64,000 nucleotides of DNA from Turnera subulata (Eukaryota > Streptophyta > Magnoliopsida > Malpighiales > Passifloraceae): the NCBI GenBank assembly GCA_028386065.3, contig JAKUCV010004712.1, positions 124,001 through 188,000 of the forward strand, given 5' to 3'. Under the pieces are notes generated by a model. The model made no database searches. It was not told where the DNA came from and was given only the letters and a program-made list of their open reading frames with translations. Both the position numbers and the translations under genes were made by a program. Shown here piece after piece: positions 25,543 to 35,097 of the stretch; position 1 is the stretch's first letter; each line of letters opens with the position of its first letter.

Positions 25543-25555
25543 TGGTAGCGGAGCC
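25543..25555 (+). other. Copia 2 primer-binding site
   Basis: TGGTAGCGGAGCC begins with no spacer after the LTR. It is the same variant of the initiator-tRNA-Met site as in copia 1. Confidence 0.8.
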
Positions 25556-25568
25556 ACACCAGCCCTAA

Positions 25569-28500
25569 ATGGCAACCGATACAAAGGAAATTGAAGATTC
25601 TACTACTCCTAAATCTGGTTCTTCAAAAATAACCAAAATACCAGTTTCTAAAATGACAACCCTAGATCCAGCAACCCATCCGTTGTCTCAAGTCCATCAC
25701 CACATCTCAATCAAGCTGACAGAGACAAACTATGTGTTTTGGCGAGCTCAGATGGAGCCGTTCTTGGTGGGGCAAGGCGTGATGGGATATATTGATGGTT
25801 CAATCCCTTGTCCTCCTTCTGTGGTACCGTCCGTTGTTGTTGAAGGAGAGATCCAACCAAATCCAGATTACCAACAATGGATCCAGCAGGATAGCTTGAT
25901 CCTGAGTGCAATTCTTTCTTCAGTTACTATTGATGTTTTCTCCACAGTTGTTAACAAAAAGACGTCGCGCGAGGCGTGGACGGCACTGGAGGAGACTCTT
26001 GCGTCACCCAATAATACCAGGGTGATGGCTATTCGTATGGCGCTGCAGAGGTTGGAGCAGCAGTCAGACGAACCTGTTTCTCGTTTCCTGCAGCGTGCGA
26101 AACGCCTTGCTCATGAGATGGCAGCATCTGGTACGCCATTAACAACTAATGATTTTAATGTGTATGTTTTTCGTGGTTTGAAGGCAGAATTCAAGCCCCT
26201 CACAGCCTCTCTGCAAACTCGTCTCGAGCCCGTCCAGTTCTCTGAATTGCAGAGTCTTCTCACGAGTCATGAGTTCATTTATGACGATCCCGTCAAATCC
26301 TTGAATATTGAGTCCCAAACCTCTTCTGTTGTTGCGCCTGCACCTGCGGCCCTGCTGCCCACACCGACCCCAAGTGCCAATCTGGCACAACATGCTTCTT
26401 CCGGACAGGGTGGTCGTGGTCGTGGTGGTAATCGTGGTCGTGGGGGCAAGAACTGGGGACGTGGCCGAGGCAATTATAGCCCTAATTATAACTGGAATGG
26501 TGATGCCCCACGTCCTCGGTGCCAAATCTGTGGTAAGCTTGGGCATACCGCCCCAAAGTGCTATCAGAGGCATACGGCTGCTCCACCTGCTGCACACGTT
26601 GCTACTGCTATTCCTCCTACACCGGCTTCTTATGCCTCATCTTTTTGGTATCCGGATACAGGAGCAAGCCATCATGCTACTCCGGATTATCATCAGTTCC
26701 ATCAATATGATGACTATCAGGGCCCTGACTCGTTGCAAGTAGGTAATGGTGCTCAATTGTCAATTGCGGGTATTGGTTCTCACTCTCTGTCTACATCCTC
26801 CAAACCTTTACATTTGTTAAATGTTCTTCATGTCCCTACTCTTACTAAGTCTCTTCTTTCTGTTCAAAAATTTACCCAAGATAACAACGTATTCTTTGAG
26901 TTTCACTCTACTCATTTTTGTGTCAAGGACAAGGATACCAGGACAACACTGTTCACAGGCCCGAGCATTAATGGCTTATATCAAATGCCATCTCTATCTG
27001 ATAGTGGGCAATTTTCATCTTTCCTTGCTGTTCGGGTGGCACCATTGGTTTGGCACAGGCGGTTAGGGCATCCTCACTCTCGTGTTCAACAACAACTTTT
27101 GTCTCAACATTCTCTTCCGGTTTTCCGTGAGTCTAGTGTTTCTCCTTGCTCATATTGTCCTTTGGGCAAGCAATCTAGGCAGTCTTTGCCTCTTAGCAAT
27201 AATCGTGTCGCAAGTCCTTTAGAGTTAGTTTATAGTGATGTTTGGGGGCCTTCCCCAACATCTAGTTCTGATGGTCATCTCTATTATGTTGTGTTTTTGG
27301 ATGCTTTCAGCAAGTTTCTCTGGTTCTTTCCTATTGCTAATAAATCTGAAGTGTTCTCTTGTTTCCTCTTGTTTCAAAAGCGTGTTGAAAATCAATTCTC
27401 ACTCAAAATTAAAGCTGTTCAAACTGACTGGGGTGGAGAATACCGAAAATTAAATAAGTTTTTCACTAATCAGGGTATCCAACATCGTGTGATGTGCCCT
27501 CACACCCATGAACAACAAGGTGCAATTGAAAGACGACACCGACACATTGTTGAAACAGGATTAACATTAATGGCTACAGCTAATATACCACGAAAATTTT
27601 GGCATTTTGCCTTTGAAACTGCTGTCTATTTGATCAACAGGTTACCTACTCCTGTTTTACAGAACTCTTCTCCTTATCAAGTTTTGTTTAAGCAGACTCC
27701 GGATTATTCCTTTCTTAAGGTTTTTGGGTGTCTATGTTTTCCGTTGCTTCGGCCGTATAATCGGCACAAAATTGATTATCGATCCACACCATGTGTTTTT
27801 CTTGGGTATAGTTCCACCCACTTGGGTTATCGTTGCTATGATTTTAACCAAAAGAGGTTTTATATTGCAAGACATGTCACTTTTCATGAGAATGAGTTCC
27901 CTTTTCAACGTCAATCCATTTCTCCTCCACAGTCAGATTCCTCATCGTCTTGGACCACTGTGCCTTTAACCGTGTTCTTCCCAACCTTACAGCAAGGTAA
28001 GTCTTCTAATCAGGAACCATCACCCACTCCTACTTCTTGTCCACCTCCAGCTAGAAATACGCGTCCACCACATAGTCCTCTTACCACGCCATCCTCTCCT
28101 CCATTACTACAAACGTTACCTGAGTCGTCCCATCAAACACCTATTTCATCACCTACTCATACTCCAACACCAATACCACACCCACCATCTATTGCACCTG
28201 CCACCGACTCTTCTTCCTCTTCCTCATCGTCAACCACTTCGCCCTTGGCCTCTCCACCAGCCTCACCCCCAAGACAACACTCCATGGTATTACGTCCACA
28301 TAGACGTCCTCCTAATAAATACTCCCCATCCAATCATCATGTCGAGACAGTTCCAACACCCAAACTTGATGTTGAGCCTACTACTTTCTCTGCTGCTAAC
28401 AAGTTGCAGGTCTGGCGACAAGCAATGTGTGAGGAGATGGATGCTTTGTGTCAAACAAAAACATGGAATTTGGTGCCTTATACCAAAGGCATGAATCTTG

Positions 28501-29903
28501 TTGGTTGTCGCTGGGTGTATCGTATTAAGCGGAATGCAGATGGCAGTATTGAGAGGTTTAAGGCGAGGCTAGTGGCCAAGGGCTATCATCAACAAGCCGG
28601 AGTTGATTATGGTGAAACATTTAGCCCGGTGGTTAAACCTGCAACGATCAGAATTGTTCTCTCCTTAGCATTGACTTGGAACTGGTCTATTAAACAACTT
28701 GATGTGCGTAATGCCTTTCTTAATGGCTTCTTGAAGGAGCAGGTGTACATGGTCCAACCTCCTGGCTTCGTTGATCCCACCAAACCACATCATGTCTGTC
28801 ATCTCCAAAAATCTTTGTATGGATTGAAACAGGCTCCTCGCGCCTGGTATTCACGCCTCAGTGACTTCCTTTTACAACAAGGATTTCAGGTTTCCCACTC
28901 TGATCCCTCACTACTTACTTACAATCACAACAATATTCGGGCTTATATTCTGGTCTATGTGGACGACATCATTGTTACAGCCAACAATCCATCCTTTATG
29001 ACTGGTTTATTACATCGTTTGGGAACAACCTTTGCTTTACGGGACCTTGGCGAGCCCTCTTACTTCCTTGGTCTGGAGGTCCATCGCACTGCAACTGGTA
29101 TTGTGTTAACACAGGAGAAATATGTTCGTGATCTGCTAAACCGTGCTGGTATGGAATCTTGCAAACCGGTACACACGCCAGCATCCACTTCACAGGTTCT
29201 GCGTGCAGATCAAGGTGAATTATTGGAGGATCCGACTGTCTATCGCCACCTGGTTGGTTCTTTACAGTACCTTGCAATTACACGGCCTGATATTGCCTAC
29301 TCTGTTAGCAAGGTTAGTCGTTTTATGCATAAGCCAACACAAGAACATCTTGTGGCTGTAAAACGAATTTTACGCTACTTAAAGCATAGCATCCACCTTG
29401 GTTTATGTCTTCGGCGATTCACTGATACAGAGTTACAAGTTTACACGGATGCGGATTGGGCAGGTAGTTTGGACGATCGTCGTTCAACCGCTGGATTCTT
29501 CATTGTCTATGGCGGAAATTTAATTGCCTGGGCCTCACGCAAGCAGAGAACGGTAGCGAGATCGTCTACTGAAGCTGAGTATAAAGCCATGGCAGATGGG
29601 GTGGCAGAACTTATGTGGATCAAAACACTCTTGCGTGAACTTGGTGTCCCAGCCAGCAGGCCAGTGTTGTGGTGCGATAATTTGGGTGCTACGTTCTTGA
29701 GTCGAAATCCAATATTGAATGCCCGGACTAAGCATGTTGAAATTGATTACCATTTTGTAAGGGAGCAGGTTACACAAGGACATCTTCAAGTGCAGTTTAT
29801 CAAAAGTGCAGACCAACTAGCCGATGTGCTTACCAAACCTTTACCTACTGCTCGTTTCCAGCAACTTCAAGACAAACTCAACCTTGGTTCCAAACCGGGT
29901 TGA
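25569..29903 (+). CDS. Copia 2 gag-pol polyprotein, intact
   Basis: One open frame of 1444 residues. In order: gag (YVFWRAQMEPFL near 55), a Gly/Arg-rich patch and zinc knuckle CQICGKLGHTAPKC near 318, protease with DTGASHH near 362, integrase HHCC region (VWHRRLGH near 495) and catalytic core (YSDVWGP, TDWGGEY, HEQQGAIERRH). A Ser/Pro/Thr-rich linker lies at about 800-930. Reverse transcriptase follows (FKARLVAKGY near 997, YVDDI near 1130), then RNase H (DADWAGS near 1294, SSTEAEYKAM). The usual TDNGGE of integrase reads TDWGGE here; the catalytic Asp and the downstream Glu are kept. There is no frameshift or stop. The ATG is 26 bases after the primer site begins. Confidence 0.96.
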   Translation: MATDTKEIEDSTTPKSGSSKITKIPVSKMTTLDPATHPLSQVHHHISIKLTETNYVFWRAQMEPFLVGQGVMGYIDGSIPCPPSVVPSVVVEGEIQPNPDYQQWIQQDSLILSAILSSVTIDVFSTVVNKKTSREAWTALEETLASPNNTRVMAIRMALQRLEQQSDEPVSRFLQRAKRLAHEMAASGTPLTTNDFNVYVFRGLKAEFKPLTASLQTRLEPVQFSELQSLLTSHEFIYDDPVKSLNIESQTSSVVAPAPAALLPTPTPSANLAQHASSGQGGRGRGGNRGRGGKNWGRGRGNYSPNYNWNGDAPRPRCQICGKLGHTAPKCYQRHTAAPPAAHVATAIPPTPASYASSFWYPDTGASHHATPDYHQFHQYDDYQGPDSLQVGNGAQLSIAGIGSHSLSTSSKPLHLLNVLHVPTLTKSLLSVQKFTQDNNVFFEFHSTHFCVKDKDTRTTLFTGPSINGLYQMPSLSDSGQFSSFLAVRVAPLVWHRRLGHPHSRVQQQLLSQHSLPVFRESSVSPCSYCPLGKQSRQSLPLSNNRVASPLELVYSDVWGPSPTSSSDGHLYYVVFLDAFSKFLWFFPIANKSEVFSCFLLFQKRVENQFSLKIKAVQTDWGGEYRKLNKFFTNQGIQHRVMCPHTHEQQGAIERRHRHIVETGLTLMATANIPRKFWHFAFETAVYLINRLPTPVLQNSSPYQVLFKQTPDYSFLKVFGCLCFPLLRPYNRHKIDYRSTPCVFLGYSSTHLGYRCYDFNQKRFYIARHVTFHENEFPFQRQSISPPQSDSSSSWTTVPLTVFFPTLQQGKSSNQEPSPTPTSCPPPARNTRPPHSPLTTPSSPPLLQTLPESSHQTPISSPTHTPTPIPHPPSIAPATDSSSSSSSSTTSPLASPPASPPRQHSMVLRPHRRPPNKYSPSNHHVETVPTPKLDVEPTTFSAANKLQVWRQAMCEEMDALCQTKTWNLVPYTKGMNLVGCRWVYRIKRNADGSIERFKARLVAKGYHQQAGVDYGETFSPVVKPATIRIVLSLALTWNWSIKQLDVRNAFLNGFLKEQVYMVQPPGFVDPTKPHHVCHLQKSLYGLKQAPRAWYSRLSDFLLQQGFQVSHSDPSLLTYNHNNIRAYILVYVDDIIVTANNPSFMTGLLHRLGTTFALRDLGEPSYFLGLEVHRTATGIVLTQEKYVRDLLNRAGMESCKPVHTPASTSQVLRADQGELLEDPTVYRHLVGSLQYLAITRPDIAYSVSKVSRFMHKPTQEHLVAVKRILRYLKHSIHLGLCLRRFTDTELQVYTDADWAGSLDDRRSTAGFFIVYGGNLIAWASRKQRTVARSSTEAEYKAMADGVAELMWIKTLLRELGVPASRPVLWCDNLGATFLSRNPILNARTKHVEIDYHFVREQVTQGHLQVQFIKSADQLADVLTKPLPTARFQQLQDKLNLGSKPG

Positions 29904-29908
29904 GTTTG

Positions 29909-29916
29909 CGGGGGGA
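29909..29916 (+). other. Copia 2 polypurine tract
   Basis: A G-rich run directly before the 3' LTR. Confidence 0.7.
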
Positions 29917-30129
29917 TGTTAGAGATAAGAAACTTATCAGGTTGTTAGATGACTTTGTACATCAGATAACAAGAACATAGCTGTAGTCTGTGATATGTAA
30001 CTTCTATCCTATAACCAAACTTATCACGTCAGTATTGTATTCCATCTGTAACACTACAACAACTAGTATAATACAGAGATGAGGCCTATCAGTTCATTAA
30101 GCCTTTTCACAATCTTTTGTGTTTCCATA
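29917..30129 (+). repeat. Copia 2 3' LTR
   Basis: 213 bp, identical to the 5' LTR. Followed by the TTCCA target duplication. Confidence 0.96.
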
Positions 30130-30180
30130 TTCCATAAAAGGACAAGAGGAAGAAAAACATTAATATGATGAAAGAAGTTC

Positions 30181-31471
30181 GTTACATTTGGATGGACTCT
30201 GCTGCTTTAACTAGAAAGTTGAAAAGCAAAGTCGGAGTTGAGAAAAATGGGCTGTGATCACTCTCCAAAACAAAAACTTGAGAAGGTTGCCATCTCTTTA
30301 TCATTGCCTCTTGCATTGCTTGCTTTAAAAGGTGATCATTCAATGTCCTTACATATAAGTATCAAATCCACATCCTTTCCTCCTGCAAATTGTGTTATTG
30401 CTCTTGAAGGTGCTGGCGGCATAAGCATTGAAGCTAAGGTGCAGTCCTGTTGATCCAAGTTCAAGTAAATGGTAACCAACCAGTACTAATTAACAAGTTT
30501 GTGAGTGCTAAACTTTCTAAGTATTCCCTATTCCAAATTCCAGTCAAGGAATAAAATGGAAAACCAATACTTACCTCAGGAGGGCTCATCTTATAGAGAG
30601 TTTCTCTCCGGAACTCCTCCATCACTATACTGCTAGTTGGAGGCTGATCAGGTCCCAATCCATATTCTACTTCACTAATGTCGGAAAGATCGGGCATTGC
30701 CTACTCAATATACAGGGCATATTGTCAGAACTCAGAAACTAGGCCATTCACAAATGCATACAGTGGAGTTATGACAGGGTCCTCTTTTGTGGCTTTGATC
30801 TCATCACTTAATATACTATAGATTTCCTTTTACCCTTGCCTCCTCATACCTTTGTATTTATTTGATAATCAATCATGTAATGCATCATTTCTTGGTTCTC
30901 CAAGCTCACCCGAAAGTATTCCATGGCAGAAAATTTTATATCCAACAAAGAAAAATGCAAGACTGCAGTTAGTAAGCAAGAGTTCTTACATCTTTAAAGT
31001 CTTGATCTGTAGCGAGCCCATGCTCCAACATGATAGCAGCAACATATATTGCCAAATGGATTTTGCTGCGAAATCTATAAGTAACGTCTGTCAAGCTCAA
31101 ACCTCCAGCACTGTGACTTACCAATACAACCTAGCCAGGAAAAAGTTCTTCAGTCAACAGGAACAAAAACACTGCATAGTAGTTCTTCAGAGAAACTGAA
31201 CAAAAACACTGCAAAGAGTACTAATAATCCAAATAGAGAATAACCAACCTTGTCATTCTCTGGCAAATTGGAGAAGAAGTCGACAAGGGGTGCATTGTAT
31301 TCATCAAAACTGGCGATTGTGTTGGGGTCAGCCCTATCAATGCCACAACTTTTAAGTAACCTTGTGCCCTGATGTTTCCAGAAGGCACCTGACCTTGTAC
31401 CAGCACCAGGCTCCATGACCATACCCATGAACCAGAACAAACTGCTGCTTTGCAAGTCTCACCCCACTCAT
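30181..31471 (-). pseudogene. Methyl esterase pseudogene (MES-D), duplicate of MES-A
   Basis: All four exon regions are recognisable and closely match MES-A, but the reading frame is broken in two places. In exon 1 about 11 bases are missing after GHKVT, which brings an immediate stop near 31350. In exon 4, 5 bases are missing near 30358, which shifts the frame before the catalytic Asp and His. The nucleophile elbow reads SHSAGG instead of GHSAGG, and exon 3 lacks about two codons (PDLSDIS against PDLSEYGDIT). A short local duplication occurs in intron 1 near 31140-31215. Copia 2 sits directly downstream, in the 3' flank. The gene was probably dead independently of the insertion, since the insertion does not touch coding sequence. 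Confidence 0.93.
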
Positions 31472-31568
31472 CTTCACCTCCTCAAGCTTCACCTTATACA
31501 CACTTTCTTAGGTAAGAATTTTAGGTATTAATTGTACCATGGATAAGATTTACTTGGTTCTCAAATTT

Positions 31569-31959
31569 TTGTACGGACTCGATTCTTATTGGTCACACTG
31601 TTTCCTTAATCTCTCTCATTGGCCACACTGCTTCCTTAAATTCTCCACTTATAGTACTATTCATCTCAAACAAATGTCAGATAACATACACAAACACATT
31701 AGCTTGAGATGAATAACACTCTAAGTGGAGAATTTAAGGCCTAATTCTGCTGTAAGATCAATTGTTAGTTGGCATATAAGATGTGTATTCAAATTCAATC
31801 ACTGGTTAGCTAACAGATTTACAATGACAAACAGAACTTCTAGCAGAGAAGGTATGAAGTAAGATACCATGAAGTTGACGTGGAAACACAATTTCTTCCT
31901 GTTGCATTCCCAAGAGAACAAAAAGGCCGAGGCTAATGGAACCAATCAACATCCATGCA
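31569..31959. other. MES-D/MES-E spacer with a 106-bp fold-back
   Basis: Contains two spaced copies of a ggtcacactgtttcctta-type sequence near 31590-31640 and the inverted repeat listed separately. No coding sequence. Confidence 0.6.
31634..31739. repeat. 106-bp inverted repeat (MITE-like fold-back)
   Basis: Left arm 31634-31669 and right arm 31704-31739 are complementary at 33 of 36 positions and are separated by 34 bases. The arms begin and end with CCTTAAATTCTCC and its complement. It could be a small MITE remnant or an RNA hairpin. I see no clear target duplication. Confidence 0.85.
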
Positions 31960-33152
31960 TCATGCATGATACATCAAGTCTCCATAGTATGCTTTCGAGC
32001 TTGCTTCTAGTTCTTTGTAGCAGTAAAGAGACTCTGCCGCTTTGATTAGAGAACTGACAAGCAAAGCTGGGGTGGAAAAGAATGGACTATGATCACTATC
32101 CAGAGCAAAAACTTTGAAAGGTTGCCATCTCCTTATCATTGCCTCCTGTTGCACTGGCTTTAAAACGTGATCCTGCAGTGTCTTTATATACACACGCGGT
32201 ACAGTATCATGAGCGCAACTTTCTCCCACAAATTGTGGCTTCAATGCTCTAATAGGTGCTGGTCTCAGAAGCATTGACGCCAAGGTGGAGTCCTACAGGT
32301 AGCCAGAAGCAAGAAGAAAATGAGAAACAGAACTGAATTAAGTAGACAATCACAGTTCATTATTGTCAGGGGAAGACATCATGTCTTACCTCTTTGGGGC
32401 TCATTTGATAAAGAACATCTCGCTGGAACTCCTTCCTAATTATGAAACTGGTTGGAGGCTGATCAACTCCCATCCCAGACTCAAACTCACTTATGTCCCC
32501 ATACTCGGAAAGATCAGGATCTCCCTGCCACATATATTATCCATATAATGCAGAAAGTAAAGCTATTTTGCAGAATTGCTTACCATGAATGCTTCCTATA
32601 TATACATTCATGCCACTTAAAAGTTGGTCTTAGCTATAGTGAATCCTCTTCCATATTTTTAAGAGTTGGTCTTAGCTTTAATTGCCAAATAATAGAGCAA
32701 GAAATACTCACATCTCTAAAATCTTCATCTGTAAAGAACCCATCCTTCAACATGGTAGCAGCAACGTATACAGCCAAATGGATTTTGTTGGGAAATATGT
32801 AAATAGCATCCGTCAAGCTCAAGCCTCCAGCACTGTGGCCTACCAATATAACCTATCAAAGAGCAAACCACATGTTACAAAAATCCTATGGAAACACAAC
32901 ATATCAAGTGCTAGCTATTTCATCACATTTGAACAAATCAGACAAGAAGTTAACAAGTGGTGTGTTGTATTCATCAAAAGTAGAGATTTCATTGGGATTG
33001 GAATGGTCTAAGCCCGCGCTTTTGAGGTCGAGGCAAGTAACCTTGTACCCTGATGTTTCCATGAGACACTTGATCTTGTACCAGCACCAAGCTCCATGGC
33101 ATACTCCATGAATTAGAACAAAATGCAGCCTTGACAATACTGTGTCACTCAT
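31960..33152 (-). CDS. Methyl esterase (MES-E), complete exons but GC at the intron 1 donor
   Basis: Exons 33152-32916, 32852-32712, 32524-32390 and 32292-31960 join in frame to 281 residues. The triad is complete: Ser86 in GHSAGG, Asp212 in TLQDH, His239 in DSDHSPFF. The oxyanion region [12 protein letters not shown] is kept. Aligned to MES-A, the exon 1 donor GT is replaced by GC (ATA|GCTAGC at 32915-32914). If GC is used, the protein reads through as KCDEI then VILVGHS; if not, translation stops four codons later. GC donors occur in plants but usually have a strong AG|GCAAGT context, which is absent here, so it may be a recently disabled gene. The C-terminus is about 20 residues longer than in MES-A. 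Family role: hydrolysis of methyl esters of plant hormones; substrate unknown. Confidence 0.75.
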
Positions 33153-33419
33153 TCTAACTAATTACCTAATGGAACTTGAAGTTCTTACAACTTAATTTCC
33201 CTCCATTTTGCTACTACTTACTTGATCCATCCATTAAGGTCTGTAAGCTGAACTTTTGATGAGGTTACTCTGCTGAGTTCCTTTTGGATTTGCTTGGTTT
33301 CATCACTATCTGCAACCTTGGAGTTTGAGCAATTTTCTGATTTCTTTACCAACTTGGCCATGTGAATGATGGCAGGTCATGGCCTTATCTCCTTGTTCTT
33401 TTATTAGGAAAAAGTATTG

Positions 33420-33501
33420 TCAGTCACCATTTGAGAATGATGTGTGATTAACCGAAATGATGATGCAATGAGAGGGAGGTATATAAAACAATAACGTGAA
33501 A
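33420..33501 (+). repeat. Direct repeat copy 1 (partner at 34280-34353)
   Basis: Shared run: catttgagaatga, then gattaacc, aaatgatg, gcaatgagagg, ataaaacaataacgt, with small gaps. The partner is about 860 bases downstream in the same orientation. Confidence 0.8.
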
Positions 33502-34279
33502 CTAATTACTACTTCCTGTGTCACTAAAGAGGTTTGGTTAGAATGAGCTAAGAAAACAGAAAACCTTTAAGCCTAGTCTATCATATTGCATAAAAGAAGC
33601 AATAAGTTGATATATAGTCAATATCATAGTATATCATTTCTCCAACTTGATATTTTTCATTGGTAGGGCATTCAAAGTGAGGTGTATACTACATATATAA
33701 GGTCGAGCTGTATTTCCCCCTTTTCTTTTTTTCTGTGACCAAGGCATGCAGAGCCCTGTATTGAATTGTTGGGGATTATAGAATTGCTTTCACATGTGAA
33801 TGCATTAAACCCAAGATCTTTCCAAATCACATTCCATCACTTGTTAATTAAGTTTGTAGCTAGCATGTGACATATTTGAGAGCACATACTGCATAAGATT
33901 ACAAAATAAAATCTCCAGCTATATAACATAAACATGCCTGGAATGGCTCCAGTTGCCCTTATCCCATCTGGAGGGACAAGATGAGTATGAATAGGATTAA
34001 TTTAATTATACTTCCTCCCATTTAATTAAGAGTCCCTTAAATGACCGTCTTTTGATAATGGGAAGTGAGTGGCTTGTAAACCTATACAAAATAATGGTAT
34101 TTGTTCACACCAAAACATCAAAGAAAAAAGCAGGACAATTAGGATGTTGCTGTCTCAAATACAGATGGCATTATTGGCAGGACAAAGAGCCCGCACCTTT
34201 TGACTTCTACCTTAATTTTTAATACAAAGTTGTAATTAGCATTTCATCACCATCCATATTATGTGGAGTCATCTCAGAG

Positions 34280-34353
34280 ATTGTCAACATTTGAGAATGA
34301 CTTATGATTAACCAAAATGATGCAATGAGAGGTATACAAAACAATAACGTAAA
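34280..34353 (+). repeat. Direct repeat copy 2 (partner at 33420-33501)
   Basis: See copy 1. Slightly shorter because of a TGA deletion and loss of part of the GGGAGG stretch. Confidence 0.8.
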
Positions 34354-35097
34354 AGAGGAAATGCCATTTATTATTTAGGCAGTGTTTGAATTAAGGAGCC
34401 TTCTAATCTATAATGTGCATCAATCCTGTGTGAAAGCAAGTAGCCGACTTGTTCCTTTCCAACTATCCTCCAATTCTTACAATGTGGAAAACACCAAATT
34501 ATTAGGAAGACAAGATAATTGTGAGATCACTAAATTCATCACAGATTTGAGACACTAAAAGATTTTTTACCCTCTTTTCTTTAAAAAAATTTGCTATTCT
34601 TCTTTATTTTTCCAATTGTTCCTAATCAGCAAACCTTGCCAATTAGCTTGATTACCAAAAGTATCATGCGTTAATCCTAATTTTTTTGGTTATGGCATAG
34701 TCTTCAACCTTTTTCCAAGTTTGTCCTAATAATTAATCCTCCTCTTCTCATGCAATTGTGAGATCTCTCTGTGCTGGATTTTGCACCAAACAGGCATTAA
34801 AGCTTCCATAACCATTATTATTATGTTAAGATACAAAGGAGATATTATTCATAATCCAACTGTGATCTCATGGATTAAATATTTTATCAGAAAGTTGTGA
34901 AGGTAACAGCTGATGTTCAACTTTCTAATCCTTATTTTTTAAAACTCATCAGAGATTGCTTTCATCATTTTCCATGGAGATTATAAAGGCACCGCTTAGA
35001 GCTGGTACCTACTGAAAACCCAAAATAAAAAGGAGGTTGACTTTATTGAATATTCCAAAATATTTCCAGTCTCCCAACAAAATATATAAATAAAAAG

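Larger units (their letters stand above)
25330..30129 (+). mobile_element. Ty1/copia LTR retrotransposon 2, Ale/Retrofit-like, full length
   Basis: 4.8 kb. The two 213-bp LTRs (25330-25542 and 29917-30129) are identical base for base. The target duplication is TTCCA (25325-25329 and 30130-30134). The primer-binding site follows the 5' LTR directly, and a G-rich polypurine tract precedes the 3' LTR. A single uninterrupted gag-pol frame lies between. LTR ends are TG...TA, not TG...CA; the MES-A flank shows the empty site and confirms this border. Short LTRs and the one-frame polyprotein fit the Ale/Retrofit group. Everything needed for transposition appears present. Confidence 0.97.
33153..35097. 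other. Intergenic, with a pair of direct repeats
   Basis: AT-rich, no gene recognised. Two similar segments of about 75-80 bases lie at 33420-33501 and 34280-34353. Confidence 0.6.
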
